Origin: Rhipicephalus microplus
Taxonomy: Eukaryota > Arthropoda > Arachnida > Ixodida > Ixodidae
Assembly: GCF_043290135.1 (NCBI RefSeq)
Contig: NC_134709.1
Location: 66,008,556-66,072,555, forward strand
Reading direction: 5' to 3'
Length of the DNA stretch: 64,000 bases
In this document: piece after piece, positions 46,414 through 57,326 of the stretch
Layout of the letters: each line of letters starts with the position of its first letter
Position numbering within the stretch: the stretch's first letter is position 1
Made by a program: the position numbers and the translations under genes
Notes under the pieces: generated by a model
Told to the model about the DNA's origin: nothing
Databases searched by the model: none
What the model saw: the letters and a program-made list of their open reading frames with translations, nothing else

Positions 46414-46658
46414 CTTGGCGTACTTGTGCGCCCCAACAGCATACACCCGGCGCAGGTCGGTGCTGGTGTCCCTGGAAAAGCGCCTGTGGCCATCGGGCAC
46501 CAGGCACACGTGCCCAGGCACCACTCCCAGTGACACGACCCACACAGCCGCCCTCTGGCACCTGGCCACCAGGTAACTCCACAACGGACTCCCCTCGTGC
46601 TCTAGCAATTCTTCGGCCGATGGGATGGTGATGTCGTCCTTCCTCACGCCCTGAGTTC
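46414..46658 (-). CDS. DHDDS-like: cis-prenyltransferase exon with the DGNRR-type motif
   Basis: Minus-strand exon after a CTCCCTCCTCCAG acceptor, ending GCC AAG before GTAGGT, phase 0 out. It begins with two bases completing a codon, so an upstream initiator exon is still missing. It encodes TQGVRKDDITIPSAEELLEH, then WSYLVARCQ, then PGHVCLVPDGHRRFSRDTST. PDGHRRFSR corresponds to the family P-loop M-D-G-N-R-R-x-A/S, where the Asp coordinates Mg2+ and the diphosphate; Asp, Gly and both Arg are retained, Asn is His. Enzymes of this family add isopentenyl units in cis to farnesyl diphosphate on the ER to make dolichol precursors. The six exons give about 330 residues, close to the usual ~330 of DHDDS. 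Whether this divergent protein is active is unknown. Confidence 0.78.
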
Positions 46659-46927
46659 CTGGAGGAGGGAGAGGGGGATCGTTGTTTTATCGGAAAGAAA
46701 AAGAGAGACGTACGTTCATTGCCACATAAAAACTAAGAGGTCCACCCGTATCAATTTTCAGACCGGCTACTCAGCGTTGCGAACAGGGGAGGACCGAGAG
46801 AGAGCGGAGAGAAAGTATTAATGGTGAGCGTGAAGATGCCGACGAAAACACGCCTTGAATGTTCAAAAGCTTTTTACAGTCTCTTGTCTACTTTCGTCTC
46901 GTGCATTAATTTGTTCCTCACTTTCGG
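46659..46927 (-). other. Intron upstream of the first recognised cis-prenyltransferase exon
   Basis: No initiator exon could be recognised here. Confidence 0.4.
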
Positions 46928-47040
46928 AATACCGTGTGCTCAGATTTGGGCGCACGTTAAAGAACCCTGCCTCCACTGCAGCGTCTCTCGGAATGATATG
47001 GTTGCTTTGGGACGTTAAGCCCTACATATAAATCAATAGC
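46928..47040 (+). repeat. 5'-truncated SINE
   Basis: Has CCGTGTGCTCAGATTTGGGC, GCACGTTAAAGAACCC and TTTGGGACGTTAAGCCCTAC in the same order as the SINE at 44748, but lacks the tRNA-like head. Confidence 0.75.
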
Positions 47041-47639
47041 TTTCGGAATATTGCGCTGGCTGAGGTCCCGACAGAATTTATATGAGCCATGCTGTGCTCA
47101 GTAGAGGCTTTGATGTCTGGAATCCACGGTAACGCAGGTGGACATCATCAGCTGGTATGCGCCACAGAAATTGCGTGAATAATACAATACACAGCTTCCA
47201 CTATGGAGGAATATTGCAACAGTTACACCAACAAATGGCGTCAGCGTTGCCATAGTCACACCACTGCTACGTTATAAGCTTCACAAAGAGAATTCCCTAA
47301 AGAGCTGTCATACAACATATCTGAAGAACTTGCGAGACATAAAAATGCATTCACAACAGCGTTGGGTAGTAGTCATTAGTCAATTACCTGTCCGATATTG
47401 GCCTTGTATGAAGGCTCTAATGTAGTACCTCACAAAGGAAAGCCTTTGTATGCGTGATAGCCCAACTGTAAATAGTTCTATCTGGTTAACTCGGACACTA
47501 TAGATGTATTTATATAATTTATTTTATATTTTTCTTCTCTCTCTTCTGATGTATTTTAGTCCCTTCCCTCATCCCTACGCAGAGCAGCATGCCAGCGGTA
47601 TATCGACGCCGGCAAAAATGAGTTTTTATAATAAAGCGT
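47041..47639. other. No gene recognised
   Basis: No exon, repeat family or regulatory structure identified. Confidence 0.4.
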
Positions 47640-47925
47640 CTTTTCGTCTCCCTCTCGATGATCCTGATGAAGGGAAGGCCACGAGCGTTGGTGCTTTATC
47701 AGGGTCATCGAAGTGGAGCTGGTTAATTTTTGACAGGAAACCCTTTTATAACAGAGTCCACCGCAGCTCCACTGAAATATTTCGGTCAAGATATGACGTA
47801 GTAAAAGGCACACGAACAGACAGCAAAGAAATAAACACGAGAAAATATTCGTATCTGGGAATCAAACTTACGACCCCCCGCTCCCTAATGCTATAGTGAG
47901 CTAGAATAACCTATCAGCGAAAACC
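47640..47925 (-). repeat. Second type of tRNA-headed SINE
   Basis: On the minus strand TCTAGCTCACTATAGCATTA (A box region) and AGTTTGATTCCC (B box) are followed by a body with CGAATATTTTCTCGTGTTTA and CAGCTCCACTTCGATGACCC. Different body from the SINE at 44748. Confidence 0.55.
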
Positions 47926-47971
47926 AGTTGCCGGCGAACACGAACAACTCGACCACAGTCTTGAATTCAAC
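47926..47971 (-). pseudogene. Exon-like fragment resembling a cis-prenyltransferase exon
   Basis: A strong acceptor (TTTTCTCTTTTCTATAG) leads into a frame reading VEFKTVVELFVFAGNWFS, cut off by the SINE at 47640-47925. It resembles GVEVLSVFMFSVRNFS in the exon at 46083. It may be a relic of a duplicated exon; the match is short. Confidence 0.3.
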
Positions 47972-48136
47972 CTATAGAAAAGAGAAAAGGAATGTCCTGC
48001 ATCAACTATTATCCTGCTTCGCCAAACATTAGTCACCGATTACTTTGTTATTCCTAGCTGTTATGTTAGCCTTTCAAAAGCCCCCTCCGGATTTCTAAAA
48101 TCTAGATGAGAGCCGACAGATGGAAACAACGCAGTG
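47972..48136. other. Spacer, nothing recognised
   Basis: Short AT-rich spacer between the exon-like relic and the foldback element. Confidence 0.4.
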
Positions 48137-48144
48137 GGATTATA

Positions 48145-48304
48145 AGGGTTAACAGTGGAAGTGCCTCAGACTGGCTGGCCGACGTTTCAATAGGGGGACC
48201 TATTTTTTTCAAAGGCGCCGTGTCATCCTTGGCGTGTAAAGGGGTTAGTGGTGACGACAACTCCTGGTCTGAAGCCAGTCTGAAGCACTTCCACTGTTAA
48301 CCCT
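48145..48304. mobile_element. 160-bp foldback element with 31-bp terminal inverted repeats
   Basis: The 31-bp arm at 48145-48175 (AGGGTTAACAGTGGAAGTGC followed by CTCAGACTGGC) is matched in reverse complement at 48274-48304 with one mismatch. GATTAT lies on both sides (48138-48143 and 48305-48310), a likely 6-bp target duplication with one extra A on the left. Non-coding. Confidence 0.7.
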
Positions 48305-48310
48305 GATTAT

Positions 48311-48907
48311 CCAACTATAGATTACTAGAATGTTAAAAGTCAGAGATCCCTCATTGTTGTGTTCTTTACTAGCTGCATGGTTTGGTCCAAGTAAGTTGTG
48401 TATATTCTGAAAATTTTTCAATAACTCATTTCAAGTGATCCATAAATGCTGTGTTTAGTTGTACGATACGGGCATTGCGCTTAACAAACATGTTTAGTTG
48501 ATGCCCCATGCATTACCATCAGATCGAATAGCAATAAGCATTCACGTGGGTAAACGTCCCCGCACACTAATGCACACAGGTAGACGGGTATTCAGAGTTT
48601 GACACAACGTGCTTACATTCGCGCACGCAGGACCAAGCATAAAAAAGCCCAAATGCACGCTTGCAAAAAATACGCGCGAAAACGATAACACGTGTAAGAG
48701 CATAAATGATCACGCACTGAACTTAGCAGACAAGCAATTTCGACTTGCCGTGGTGTCATTAAGCATTGTGGTACGTGCAACGCTGTGTAAGCACGAGCTT
48801 TCGAGCTCGACTACCACCCTCTGCGGCTAAATTTTCAGGGACGAAATGCAAAAATAAGGTATCTGTGTTTTCATGGTTTGATTTTTATTAACAAAAAAAT
48901 TAAAAAT
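48311..48907. other. No gene recognised
   Basis: AT-rich sequence leading into the satellite block; no exon or repeat family assigned. Confidence 0.4.
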
Positions 48908-49257
48908 GCGCAGGTACCATGTACATTGGGAATCGATGATATGCGAAGCACGAATGCAGAAGGTTGATATCTCCTTTTAAAATTAACACAACCTTACGAG
49001 GCGGAGGCAAATTGTGCCGTACATGACTTCCATGTCATGATTATCATGTTTGGACATGTCATTTACCTTCTTCATTAATTCCTGTCACGTGATACGAAAT
49101 TCGGTACATGTAGAGCTAGCGAAACGGCCACGAGTGCGTCATAAGCGTGGCGTGTAGTCATGTTCTTACGTGACACGCATCTCATAATTATCATGTTTGC
49201 ACCAGTCGCATGCCTTCTTTATTTATTCACGTCCTGTAATACCAACTTTGGTACATG
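48908..49257. repeat. Satellite block D, left part
   Basis: Starts near CCATGTACATTGGGAATCGA and follows the same order as the start of units A-C at 26-31 kb, ending at ACTTTGGTACATG where the gypsy element is inserted. It resumes at 54519. Confidence 0.8.
49252..49257. repeat. Target-site duplication TACATG (left)
   Basis: TACATG at 49252-49257 and 54519-54524 flank the gypsy element. Joining the flanks restores the satellite phrase ACTTTGGTACATGTGAA-CTAGC. Confidence 0.8.
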
Positions 49258-49399
49258 TGTGACGAGGTTTATTAGTCGATAACGACAACGGCAAGACAGC
49301 GTGAAGAACCGTCCAGCAGAGATCAGCACAGCAGCGAGCCGAAGCACGAGCCAAGAGAGCCGGGCGTTGGCGATGCTGCTCGCCGCAGGCACATCTTCA
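49258..49399 (-). repeat. 3' LTR of the canonical gypsy element
   Basis: On the minus strand starts TGAAGATGTGCC and ends CCTCGTCACA, with AATAAA close to its 3' end. It lacks 6 bases present near the start of the 5' LTR copy at 54371-54518. Confidence 0.85.
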
Positions 49400-49436
49400 C
49401 AATCGCCCCCGCTGAAAAAGGAGTCATCCTGGCGAC

Positions 49437-52400
49437 TTAAGAAGTTTCAGGCAGAGGCTCATGGTATGGTTTCAGTCGAGAAACATGGACGATGTCACGT
49501 GCACGCCGGCGCATGTCGTTCGATCTGGAAACTGGTTCAATTAGGAAATTGACTGGAGAGGTTTTCTCCAAAACGGTGTAAGGCCCCTCGTACCGGGGGA
49601 CAAGTTTCGAGGAGAGTCCCGGTGTTTGGTGTGGAATTGCGAGCCACACAAGAGACCCTGGGGCATAGCTGGGATCTGAAAGGGCGGTGCTACGGTGTTC
49701 TTTCTGGCGTTGCTGCTCTTTTGAGGTGAACGCACGGGCGAGCTGGCGGCACTCTTCGGCTTGTCGAGAAGCATCGGAGACAGGTGGGCACTCGGAAGCA
49801 TCAGGACGGTAGGTTAGTAGGGTGTCGATTGTATGGGAAGGCTCGCGTCCATAGAGAAGAAGGAAAGGTGAGAATCCCGTGGTGGTTTAAACTGCAGTGT
49901 TATATGCGAATGTGACGTATGGGAGAACACGGTCCCAGTTGCTATGATCAGATGCCACGTACATTGAGAGCATATCACCCAGCGTGCGGTTGAACCGTTC
50001 CGTTAGCTCGTTAGTCTGCGGGTGGTATGCTGTCGTTTTCCGATGAATGACGTGGCATTCCGAAATCAGAGTTTCGACGACCTCGGAGAGGAAAGCGCGG
50101 CCTCTGTCACTAAGGAGCTCTCGAGGTGGACCAGTCGAAGGATAAAGCGACGTAAAATGAAAGAGGCGACATCCTGAGCAGTAGCGCTCGGCAAAGCGGC
50201 TGTTTCGGCGTAGTGTGTCAGGTGGTCAACTGCCACTATAATCCACCGATTACCATTTGATGTCAATGGAAGGGGGCCGTAGAAGTCAACGCCGACGCGA
50301 TCAAATGGCTTGGCAGGGCAAGGAAGTGGCTGCAATGCTCCAGTAGCACGTGGCAGTGTTGGTTTGCGTCGCTGACAGTCAGGACAGCACTGCACGAATT
50401 TGCGTACAAAATTGTACATGCCGCGCCAGTAATAGCGATGGCGAAGGCGTTCATATGTTTTGAACACTCCGGCGTGGCCGCATTGCGGATCGTCGTGAAG
50501 AGAGGCGCATACTTGCGATCGTAAAGTGCGTGGAACGACCAGCAGCCACCGGCGGCAATCGGGAGTGTAGTTGCGTCGATGAAGGAGTTGATCGCGGATG
50601 GCGAAATGGATAGCTTGACGTCGGAGGGATCGAGATACTGGAAGGTTGGGCGTGCCAGATAGATATTCGATGAGAGATGCGATCCACGGGTCACGACGTT
50701 GTTCGGTGGCAATCGAGTCGAGATTTAGCGATGACAAGGTCTCGAGGCGAGTGTTTCCGCACGTCGGATCTGGTGATAAAGGTGAGTGGGACAGGGCATC
50801 AGCGTCAGAGTGTTTGCGTCCGCAGCGGTATACGACGCGAATGTCGTACTCCTGGACGCGGAGTGCCCATCGCGCAAGGCGGCCAGAAGGGTCTTTCAAA
50901 GTGGAGAGCCAGCAAAGCGCGTGGTGATCAGTTACTAGATCGAACGGGCGGCCGTATAAGTATGGCCGGAATTTTCCAAGCACCCACACCAGAGCCAAAC
51001 ACTCTTTTTCTGTCACGCTGTAATTAGTTTCGGCTTTCGTCAGAGTGTGGCTAGCGTAGGCTACAACGTATTCTGAATAGCCGGGCTTTCGTTGAGCGAG
51101 GACAGCGCCTAGCCCGACGCCGCTGGCGTCGGTGTGCACTTCGGTAGGAGCCGTCGGGTCGAAGTGGCGAAGAATAGGTGGGGAGGTGAGCAGACGGCGT
51201 AGAGTAGTGAAGGCAACGTCACATGCAGGGGACCAGGAGGAGAGGTTCACGTCACCGCGAAGAAGCTGGGTTAATGGCGACATGATAGATGCAAAATTGC
51301 GAACAAAGCGCCGGAAATACGAGCATAGGCCTACGAAACTGCGAAGTTCTTTCATGGACGTCGGCCTTGGAAATTCTGCGACTGCTCGAAGTTTTGCCGG
51401 GTCAGGTAATACGCCGTGTTTGGACACGATGTGGCCTAGTATGACGAGCTCGCGTGCAGCGAAGCGGCATTTTTTCAGGTTAAGCTGCAGGCCAGCGTTG
51501 GTCAGGCAAGTCAAAACGTGCCTGAGGCGAAGGAGGTGCGTAGGAAAATCATGGGAGAAAACCACGACATCGTCGAGGAAACAGAGGCACATATTCCACT
51601 TGAGGCCACGTAGCGTATTATCCATAAGACGTTCAAACGTGGCAGGCGCGTTACAAAGCCCAAAGGGCATAACGTTAAACTCGTATAGTCCATCTGGTGT
51701 AATAAATGCCGTTTTTTGGCGATCGGCTTCAGCCATTGGGACTTGCCAATAGCCAGACCGCAAATCTAGCGACGAGAAAAATTCCGCTCCGTGAAGGGTG
51801 TCGATGGCGTCATCACTGCGCGGCAAAGGATAGACGTCCTTGCGGGTTATCTTGTTCAAACGACGATAGTCCACGCAAAATCGGATAGATCCGTCTTTCT
51901 TACGCACGAGGACGACAGGAGACGCCCAGAGACTGTAAGATGGTCGAATGACGTCTCTACGAAGCATATCTTCGACTTGATTGTTGATGACGCGGCGCTG
52001 TTCAGCGAAGACACGGTATGGTCTCTGACGCAGTGGCTGGTGTAGGCCGGTGTCAACATGATGTTTGACTTGGGACGTGCGGCCCAGTTGAGTCTGCGAC
52101 ACATCGAAAGAACTCCTGAACTCTTGCAGAAGATCCAGCAGGTCGGCATGTTCGGTGGGAGTGAGAGTGTCGGCAATGGCGCTAGAAAACGTATCCTTGG
52201 ACGACTCCTCGAGTGCCGACAGTGTTTTTGGGTGGTCGCAGTAGTCATCCGGGACATCAACCAAAGCCAGAGGGTCGAGATCCTGCACGCGGCCGAGACA
52301 TTCCCCCGCAAGCAAAGTGACAGGTGTGGAAAGCGGATTGCTTACGAACATATTGCTTCTTCCGGCGGCAATGTCAATTGTTGCGAAAGGCAGTGGCAGA

Positions 52401-52965
52401 GCTCGACGACTCTTGAAGATATCGGAAGGCATAAAAAGGCATGTAGCGTCAGTGTAGGCGTTGCATGAAACGGGAACAAGGGCAAAGTTTCCAGGTGGAA
52501 TATCGGTATCTTCATGAACGAGCAACTTCGCCGGCTGATGAAGAGCGTCAAGTAATAGGACATCACACAAGGGTGAAAACTCAACTTCGGCGCGAGCGCA
52601 GTCGATGACGGCATTATGGCGGGATAGGAAGTCCCACCCGAGGATGACGTCATGTGAACAGACAGCAAGAACAATAAATTCCACGATGTAAAGATTGCCT
52701 TCGATGGACACTCTTGCAGTGCAGGCTGCGAGAGGCGTTACTTGCTGTGCGCTTGCGGTGTGGAGCGACAGTCCCGAAAGCGGCGTCGTGACTTTGCGCA
52801 ATAAACGGCAGAGATTAGCGGCAATAACAGAAACAGCTGCGCCGGTGTCCACAAGGGCGAAAGTACAATAACCTTAAACAGTTACTGCGATCACGTTAGC
52901 AGGAGAGGGGCAAGGGCTTAGACAGTTCGAAAACGGCGCAGTTCTTGCCTCTTGAACTGCGGTGA
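49437..52965 (-). pseudogene. pol of the canonical gypsy element
   Basis: The pol frame lies -1 relative to gag and overlaps its end. It meets a TAA at ~52872, then reads [12 protein letters not shown] (protease D-T-G). RT shows [31 protein letters not shown] and the catalytic CFLDD. RNase H reads [17 protein letters not shown]. Integrase follows: [11 protein letters not shown] with CCPDC, then GVDFYGPLP. The frame is lost near 50130; in the shifted frame [13 protein letters not shown] and HPQTNELTERFNRTL supply the remaining D and E, then a TAA interrupts FAYNTAV/TTTGFSPF. The C-terminal end (LVPRYEGPYTVLEK, VSRLKPYHEPLPETS) finishes at 49437. Domain order is the usual one for Ty3/gypsy, in contrast to the element at 4858. 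Confidence 0.9.
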
Positions 52966-54300
52966 TTAGTTTTCCTGTTCGGAAGGTCCGGGCCGGCGAC
53001 GCATGGGGGAGGGCGATCGCCGACGAGGAGACGGTGCACGCTGCGGCTGGAAGTCAAGGTGGTCAGTAGGGGCATAGCGAGGTGACGAGACCGGCCCGTA
53101 TTGGTCGAAGGGTTGGCTGCCGGGTCGCGACGACCGGGCATAGTTGCCGAACGTCTGAGGTTGACGGCGGCAGTAGCGGGCAACGTGTCTGGGAGTGAAG
53201 CAGGCGTAGCAAATCGGTCGGTTATCGGGAGTCCTCCATGGATTGGCGACTGGTGGTGCCGCCCAAGGTGTAGTATAAGCAGCCGGGTGTGCGCGCTGTG
53301 AGCGCGTGGTGTAGGGCGGTTGCGGAAGCCTACGCACAGAGTCTGCATATGTGAGCGGGGTGGCTATGGGCTGCATCTCTTGCGAACAGGCGACAGGAGG
53401 AGCCACAGGCTGCGCTGCATACGTTAGGGGCGCGGCCACAGGCTGAATCGCTGGCAGATAGGCTACAGGGGCACCTACCGGCTGTGCGACACGCGGGCGG
53501 TGGTCACGGCTAGATAGAGGCGGCTCGTAGTGCGCAAGGGGAACAGCTTGTGCAACCTCTTCCGATATAGCAATGCGAAGCGGGGCGGGTAGACGGGTGG
53601 TGGTCTCGTGAGCAAAAGGCACTAGAGAAAGTTGGCGGGCGACTTCCTCACGGACGAAGGCTCGGACTTGCTGAAGCAATGGTGAATTGTCAGGCATGGT
53701 GTCGAAACTGGACAGCGACTAACCACCACGCTGAGGTTGTCGATTCAGAGAGCGTTGCTTCTTCAACTCGTCGTAGCTCTGACATAAGCTGACGACTTCA
53801 GAAACTGTGCTCGGATTTCTAGCCAAGAGCATTTGAAATGCGCCATCGTCGATGTCCTTCAGGATGTGTTTGACCTTGTCCGACTCGGGCATGGTGTCAT
53901 TCGCCCGTCGACAAAGGTCGACGACATCCTCAATATAGCTGGTGAAATTTTCGCCAGTCTGCTGAGAGCGGACGCGCAAGCGCTGTTCTGCCCGCTGCTT
54001 GCGGACAGCCGGCCGACCAAACACTTCAGCACATGACGTCTTGAAGACGCTCCATGTGGGGATGTTGTGTTTGTGGTTGTTAAACCACAATTCTGCGACG
54101 CCGGTGAGATAAAATATGACATGGCCGAGCTTGTCGGCTTCAACTCACTTGTTATTGGCGCTCACCAGCTCGTAGTGCTCAAGCCAGTCTTCCACGTCGG
54201 TTCCATCCGCACCGCTAAAGACCTTCGGGTCCCGTAGCCTAGGATGGCCGGGGCAGTTGAACTGGGGCGACGATGCCGATGGGTTGGCGTTGTCAGTCAT
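52966..54300 (-). pseudogene. gag of the canonical gypsy element
   Basis: Likely start is the ATG at 54298-54300 (MTDNANPSAS). The N-terminal part reads LRDPKVFSGADGTDVEDWLE, then a TGA replaces Trp (ANNK stop VEADK). The capsid-like part runs LWFNNHKHNIPTWSVF to SLCQSYDELKKQ, then a TAG interrupts QRGG/SLSSFDTM. The C-terminal part is proline-rich, with a zinc knuckle CYACFTPRHVARYC (C-x2-C-x4-H-x4-C) and an arginine-rich end. The gag stop lies where the sequence GGAAAACTAA allows the -1 pol frame to continue. Confidence 0.85.
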
Positions 54301-54370
54301 GACGGGCGGTAGGGTGCGGCTTCGCAGTTCCAGGGTGCAGCGACGGGGATGAACAGCACTCTTTACCAAA

Positions 54371-54518
54371 TGTGACGAGGTTTATTAGTCGATAACGACA
54401 ACGGCAAGACAGCGTGAAGAACCGTCCAGCAGAGATCAGCACAGCAGCGAGCCGAAGCACGAGCCAAGAGAGCCGGGCGTTGGCGATGCTGCTCGCCGCA
54501 GGCACATCTCCTTCTTCA
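54371..54518 (-). repeat. 5' LTR of the canonical gypsy element
   Basis: Matches 49258-49399 except for a 6-base indel near its minus-strand start (TGAAGAAGGAGATGTGCC versus TGAAGATGTGCC). It is followed in sense by a TTTGGTAAAG sequence, a plausible primer-binding site starting TGG. Confidence 0.85.
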
Positions 54519-55520
54519 TACATGTGAAACTAGCGAAACAGCCGCGAGTGCATAATGAGCGTGGCATGTAGTCATGTTGTTACATGACCCGCATTTCATG
54601 ATTGTCATGTTTGCACCAGTCACATACCCTCGTCATCCATTCATGTCCCGTAAAACCAAATTAGGTGTGTGTGAAGCTAGCGAAATGGCGCCGAGGGCAT
54701 CATAAAGTCTCAATATACTCCGACGTAACGTTGACGAGCATGCACGCTCGGAGACGTGACGCTAGCACTGTATAGTCTGACGCCAGGCGCGACCTGTGCG
54801 ACCAGCGTCCGTTGGCGCGATGCAGCGGCATCCGCGCCAACGACGTTACCCAGACAGCACCGCGTATGCCTCTCTTCGTGACGCAGACACAGAACACCTA
54901 CCAGTTTCTTACATGTTTTTACATGACACGCATCTCATGATTACCACGTTTGCACCAGTCACATACCTTCCTCATCCATTCACGTCCCGTAAAACCAAAT
55001 TAGGTGTATGTGAAGCTAGCGAAATGGCGCCGAGGGCATCATAAAGTCTCAATATACTCCGACGTAACGTTGACGAGCATGCACGCTCGGAGACGTGACG
55101 CTAGCACTGCATAGTCTGACGCCAGGCGCGACCTGTGCGACCAGTGTCCGTTGGCGCGATGCAGCGGCAACCGTGCCAACGACGTTACCCAGACAGCACC
55201 GCGTATGCCTCTCTTCGTGACGCAGACACATAACACCTACCAGTTTCTTACATGTTCTTACAAGACACGCATCTCATGATTACCACGTTTGCACCAGTCA
55301 CATACCTTCGTCATCCATTCACGTCCCGTAATACCAACTTTAGTACATGCGAAGCTAGCGAAACGGCCGCGAGCGCATCATGAGTGTGGCATGTAGTCAT
55401 GTTGTTACATGACACACATGTTATGATTTTCATGTTAGGGTCTGTTGCTTGTGTTCCCTATGCAGTCATGTTATACCACACTGGTTTTGCAACATGTCAA
55501 GTGAACGAAACCACCGCACC
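54519..55520. repeat. Satellite block D, right part, with a 339-bp tandem duplication
   Basis: Continues the monomers interrupted at 49257. A segment of about 339 bases (roughly 54600-54938) is repeated at 54939-55277 with only a few differences, including the GC-rich block with GACGCCAGGCGCGACCTGTG. It ends near CATGTCAAGTGAACGAAACC. Confidence 0.78.
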
Positions 55521-55603
55521 AGCCGAAGAGACTCGCTGAACTCTCTCGCCCTCCAGGCGTCACCGCTGGCGCTACCACTCTACCAACCATGATAATGATA
55601 GTG

Positions 55604-55634
55604 GTGATGGATGGATGGATGGATGGATGGATAT
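55604..55634. repeat. (GGAT)n microsatellite
   Basis: Seven or so GGAT units following GTGGTGAT. Confidence 0.9.
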
Positions 55635-55761
55635 GGCTGTACCCTTCAGATCGGGCGGTGGCTAGCGCCACCAAGCCGTAATACTTAATGAACTCAAAAC
55701 TATATTTTTTCCTTAAAAAGTGAGTTTGAGGATTCGTACTTTGCAGTGAAGAGTTTAATTT

Positions 55762-57305
55762 TCACTCGTGCCTTGACTTTAGCCACCAATCAGATAACCT
55801 CCTTCTAGTTAAGTCTACTTGCTTAAAGTCTATCTTGCCCTCCCGGTCCCTAAACCCCAGTGCTTTGAAAAACTCTGCGCCATCATCCTGAACTATAGGG
55901 TGAAGCCCTTTACAGAACATTATCAAGTGTTCGGCAGTTTCTTCTTCCTCTCCACACGTACTGCATACCGTGTCTACCCCTTCGTATTTGGCCCGATATG
56001 TCTTGGTTCGCAGTACTCCCGTCCTTGCCTCAAACAGTAGAGAACTACCCCGAGTATTATCATAGATCCTTTCCTTGGCAATTTCCTGCTTAAAAGTTTG
56101 ATAGATCTCTAGTGCGGACTTCTTAATCATGCCCATTTTCCACATGTCAGTCTCCGTTTCCTTCACTTTCTTCTTAACCGATAGTTCTTTTTGGTTTGGC
56201 CACCTGCTGTTTCCTAAGTATTTACCAGTCAACTTCCTGGTTCGCTTCCTCCATTTTGTATCGACATTCTTCATGCACAAGTAGCTGAAAACCTTCCTAG
56301 CCCAACGCTCCTCCTTCATTTCTCTCAATCACTTCTCAAATTTTATCTTGCTGCTAGCTTCCCTGCCCTCAAATGATGTCCATCCCATATCACCTTGTAT
56401 TCCCTGATTTGGTGTATTCCCGTGAGCTCCTAAAGCAAGCCTACCTATTCCACGTTGCTTAATTTCTAATCTTGCTTGAACTTCTGATATCATGCACAAG
56501 ACCACATTGCCGAACGTCAGCCCAGGAACCATGACCCCTTTCCATATTCCTCGCACAACATCATACCTATTGTAATTCCACAGTGCCCTATTTTTCATCA
56601 CTGCTGCATTCCTGTTACCTTTAGTCGTCACGTATATTTCGTATTCCCTCAAGTACTCGGTCCCATTGCTTATCCATACGCCCAGATATTTGTATTTATC
56701 TGTTATCTCTAGCGTGACGTCCTGTATCCTAAGCTCACTACCTTCGTTGTCATTGAAAATCATGACTGCTGATTTTTCCTTACTGAATCTAAAATCTAAC
56801 CTATCTCCCTCATTGCCGCAGATGTCCATCAATCTCTGCAAATTTTCCTTGTTGTTGGCCATTAGCACTATATCATCTGCGTACATTAATGCTGGTAGTG
56901 CCTGATCAATAAGTTTTCCTTGTTTGACTAAAGAGAGGTTGAAGCCCAGCCCACTTCCCTCTAATTTTGCCTCTAATCCTTGTAGGTACATCATGAATAA
57001 TAAGGGTGACAGGGGGCACCCTTGCCTAAGCCCCCCTTTTACCTCTGCAGGCTTAGATACCTGTTTTTCCCACTTTATAACTACCTTGTTATATTTATAG
57101 ATACCCTTTAAAAGATTAGTGACTACATGTTCCACGCCTAGTGTGTCCAGTATTCCCCACAATTCCTCTTGAACCACGCTATCGTACGCTCCCTTGATAT
57201 CCAAGAATGCTAGCCACAGGGGCCTGTGTTCCTTTTCTGCTATTTCGATGCACTGCGTCAGTGAGAACAGATTGTCTTCACCGCTCGCGAACACAACGCC
57301 ACCTA
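55762..57305 (-). mobile_element. 5'-truncated LINE with near-intact RT
   Basis: Minus-strand ORF2 3' half. RT reads PLWLAFLDIKGAYDSV, GGLRQGCPLSPLLFMMYLQG and the catalytic ALMYADDIVLMA, with DKYKYLGVWI downstream. A C-terminal zinc-binding CSTCGEEEETAEHLIMFC is intact. The only break seen is a TGA at 56329-56331 (KFEK stop LREMKEERW), consistent with a CGA-to-TGA change. The truncation point is about 57305, where a SINE target duplication begins. Group assignment is uncertain. Confidence 0.8.
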
Positions 57306-57326
57306 CCGCTCAATAGTTGTCGCCCC

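Larger units (their letters stand above)
49258..54518 (-). mobile_element. Ty3/gypsy element, canonical order, inside satellite
   Basis: Bounded by short LTRs (142 and 148 bp) and a 6-bp TACATG duplication. On the minus strand it carries gag (54300-52966) and pol (protease, RT, RNase H, integrase; about 52960-49437) in the canonical gypsy order. It is disabled: gag has a TGA at 54145-54147 and a TAG at 53719-53721, pol has a TAA at about 52872, a frameshift near 50130 and a TAA near 49890. Related gag starts at 4146 and 21935 show the wider family is present elsewhere in the window. Confidence 0.9.

Noticed and set aside
54700..55236. Two nearly identical small minus-strand frames (…GIRGAVWVTSLAR…)
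   Set aside because: They lie in the GC-rich part of the satellite unit and are paired because of the 339-bp duplication, not because of a gene family.
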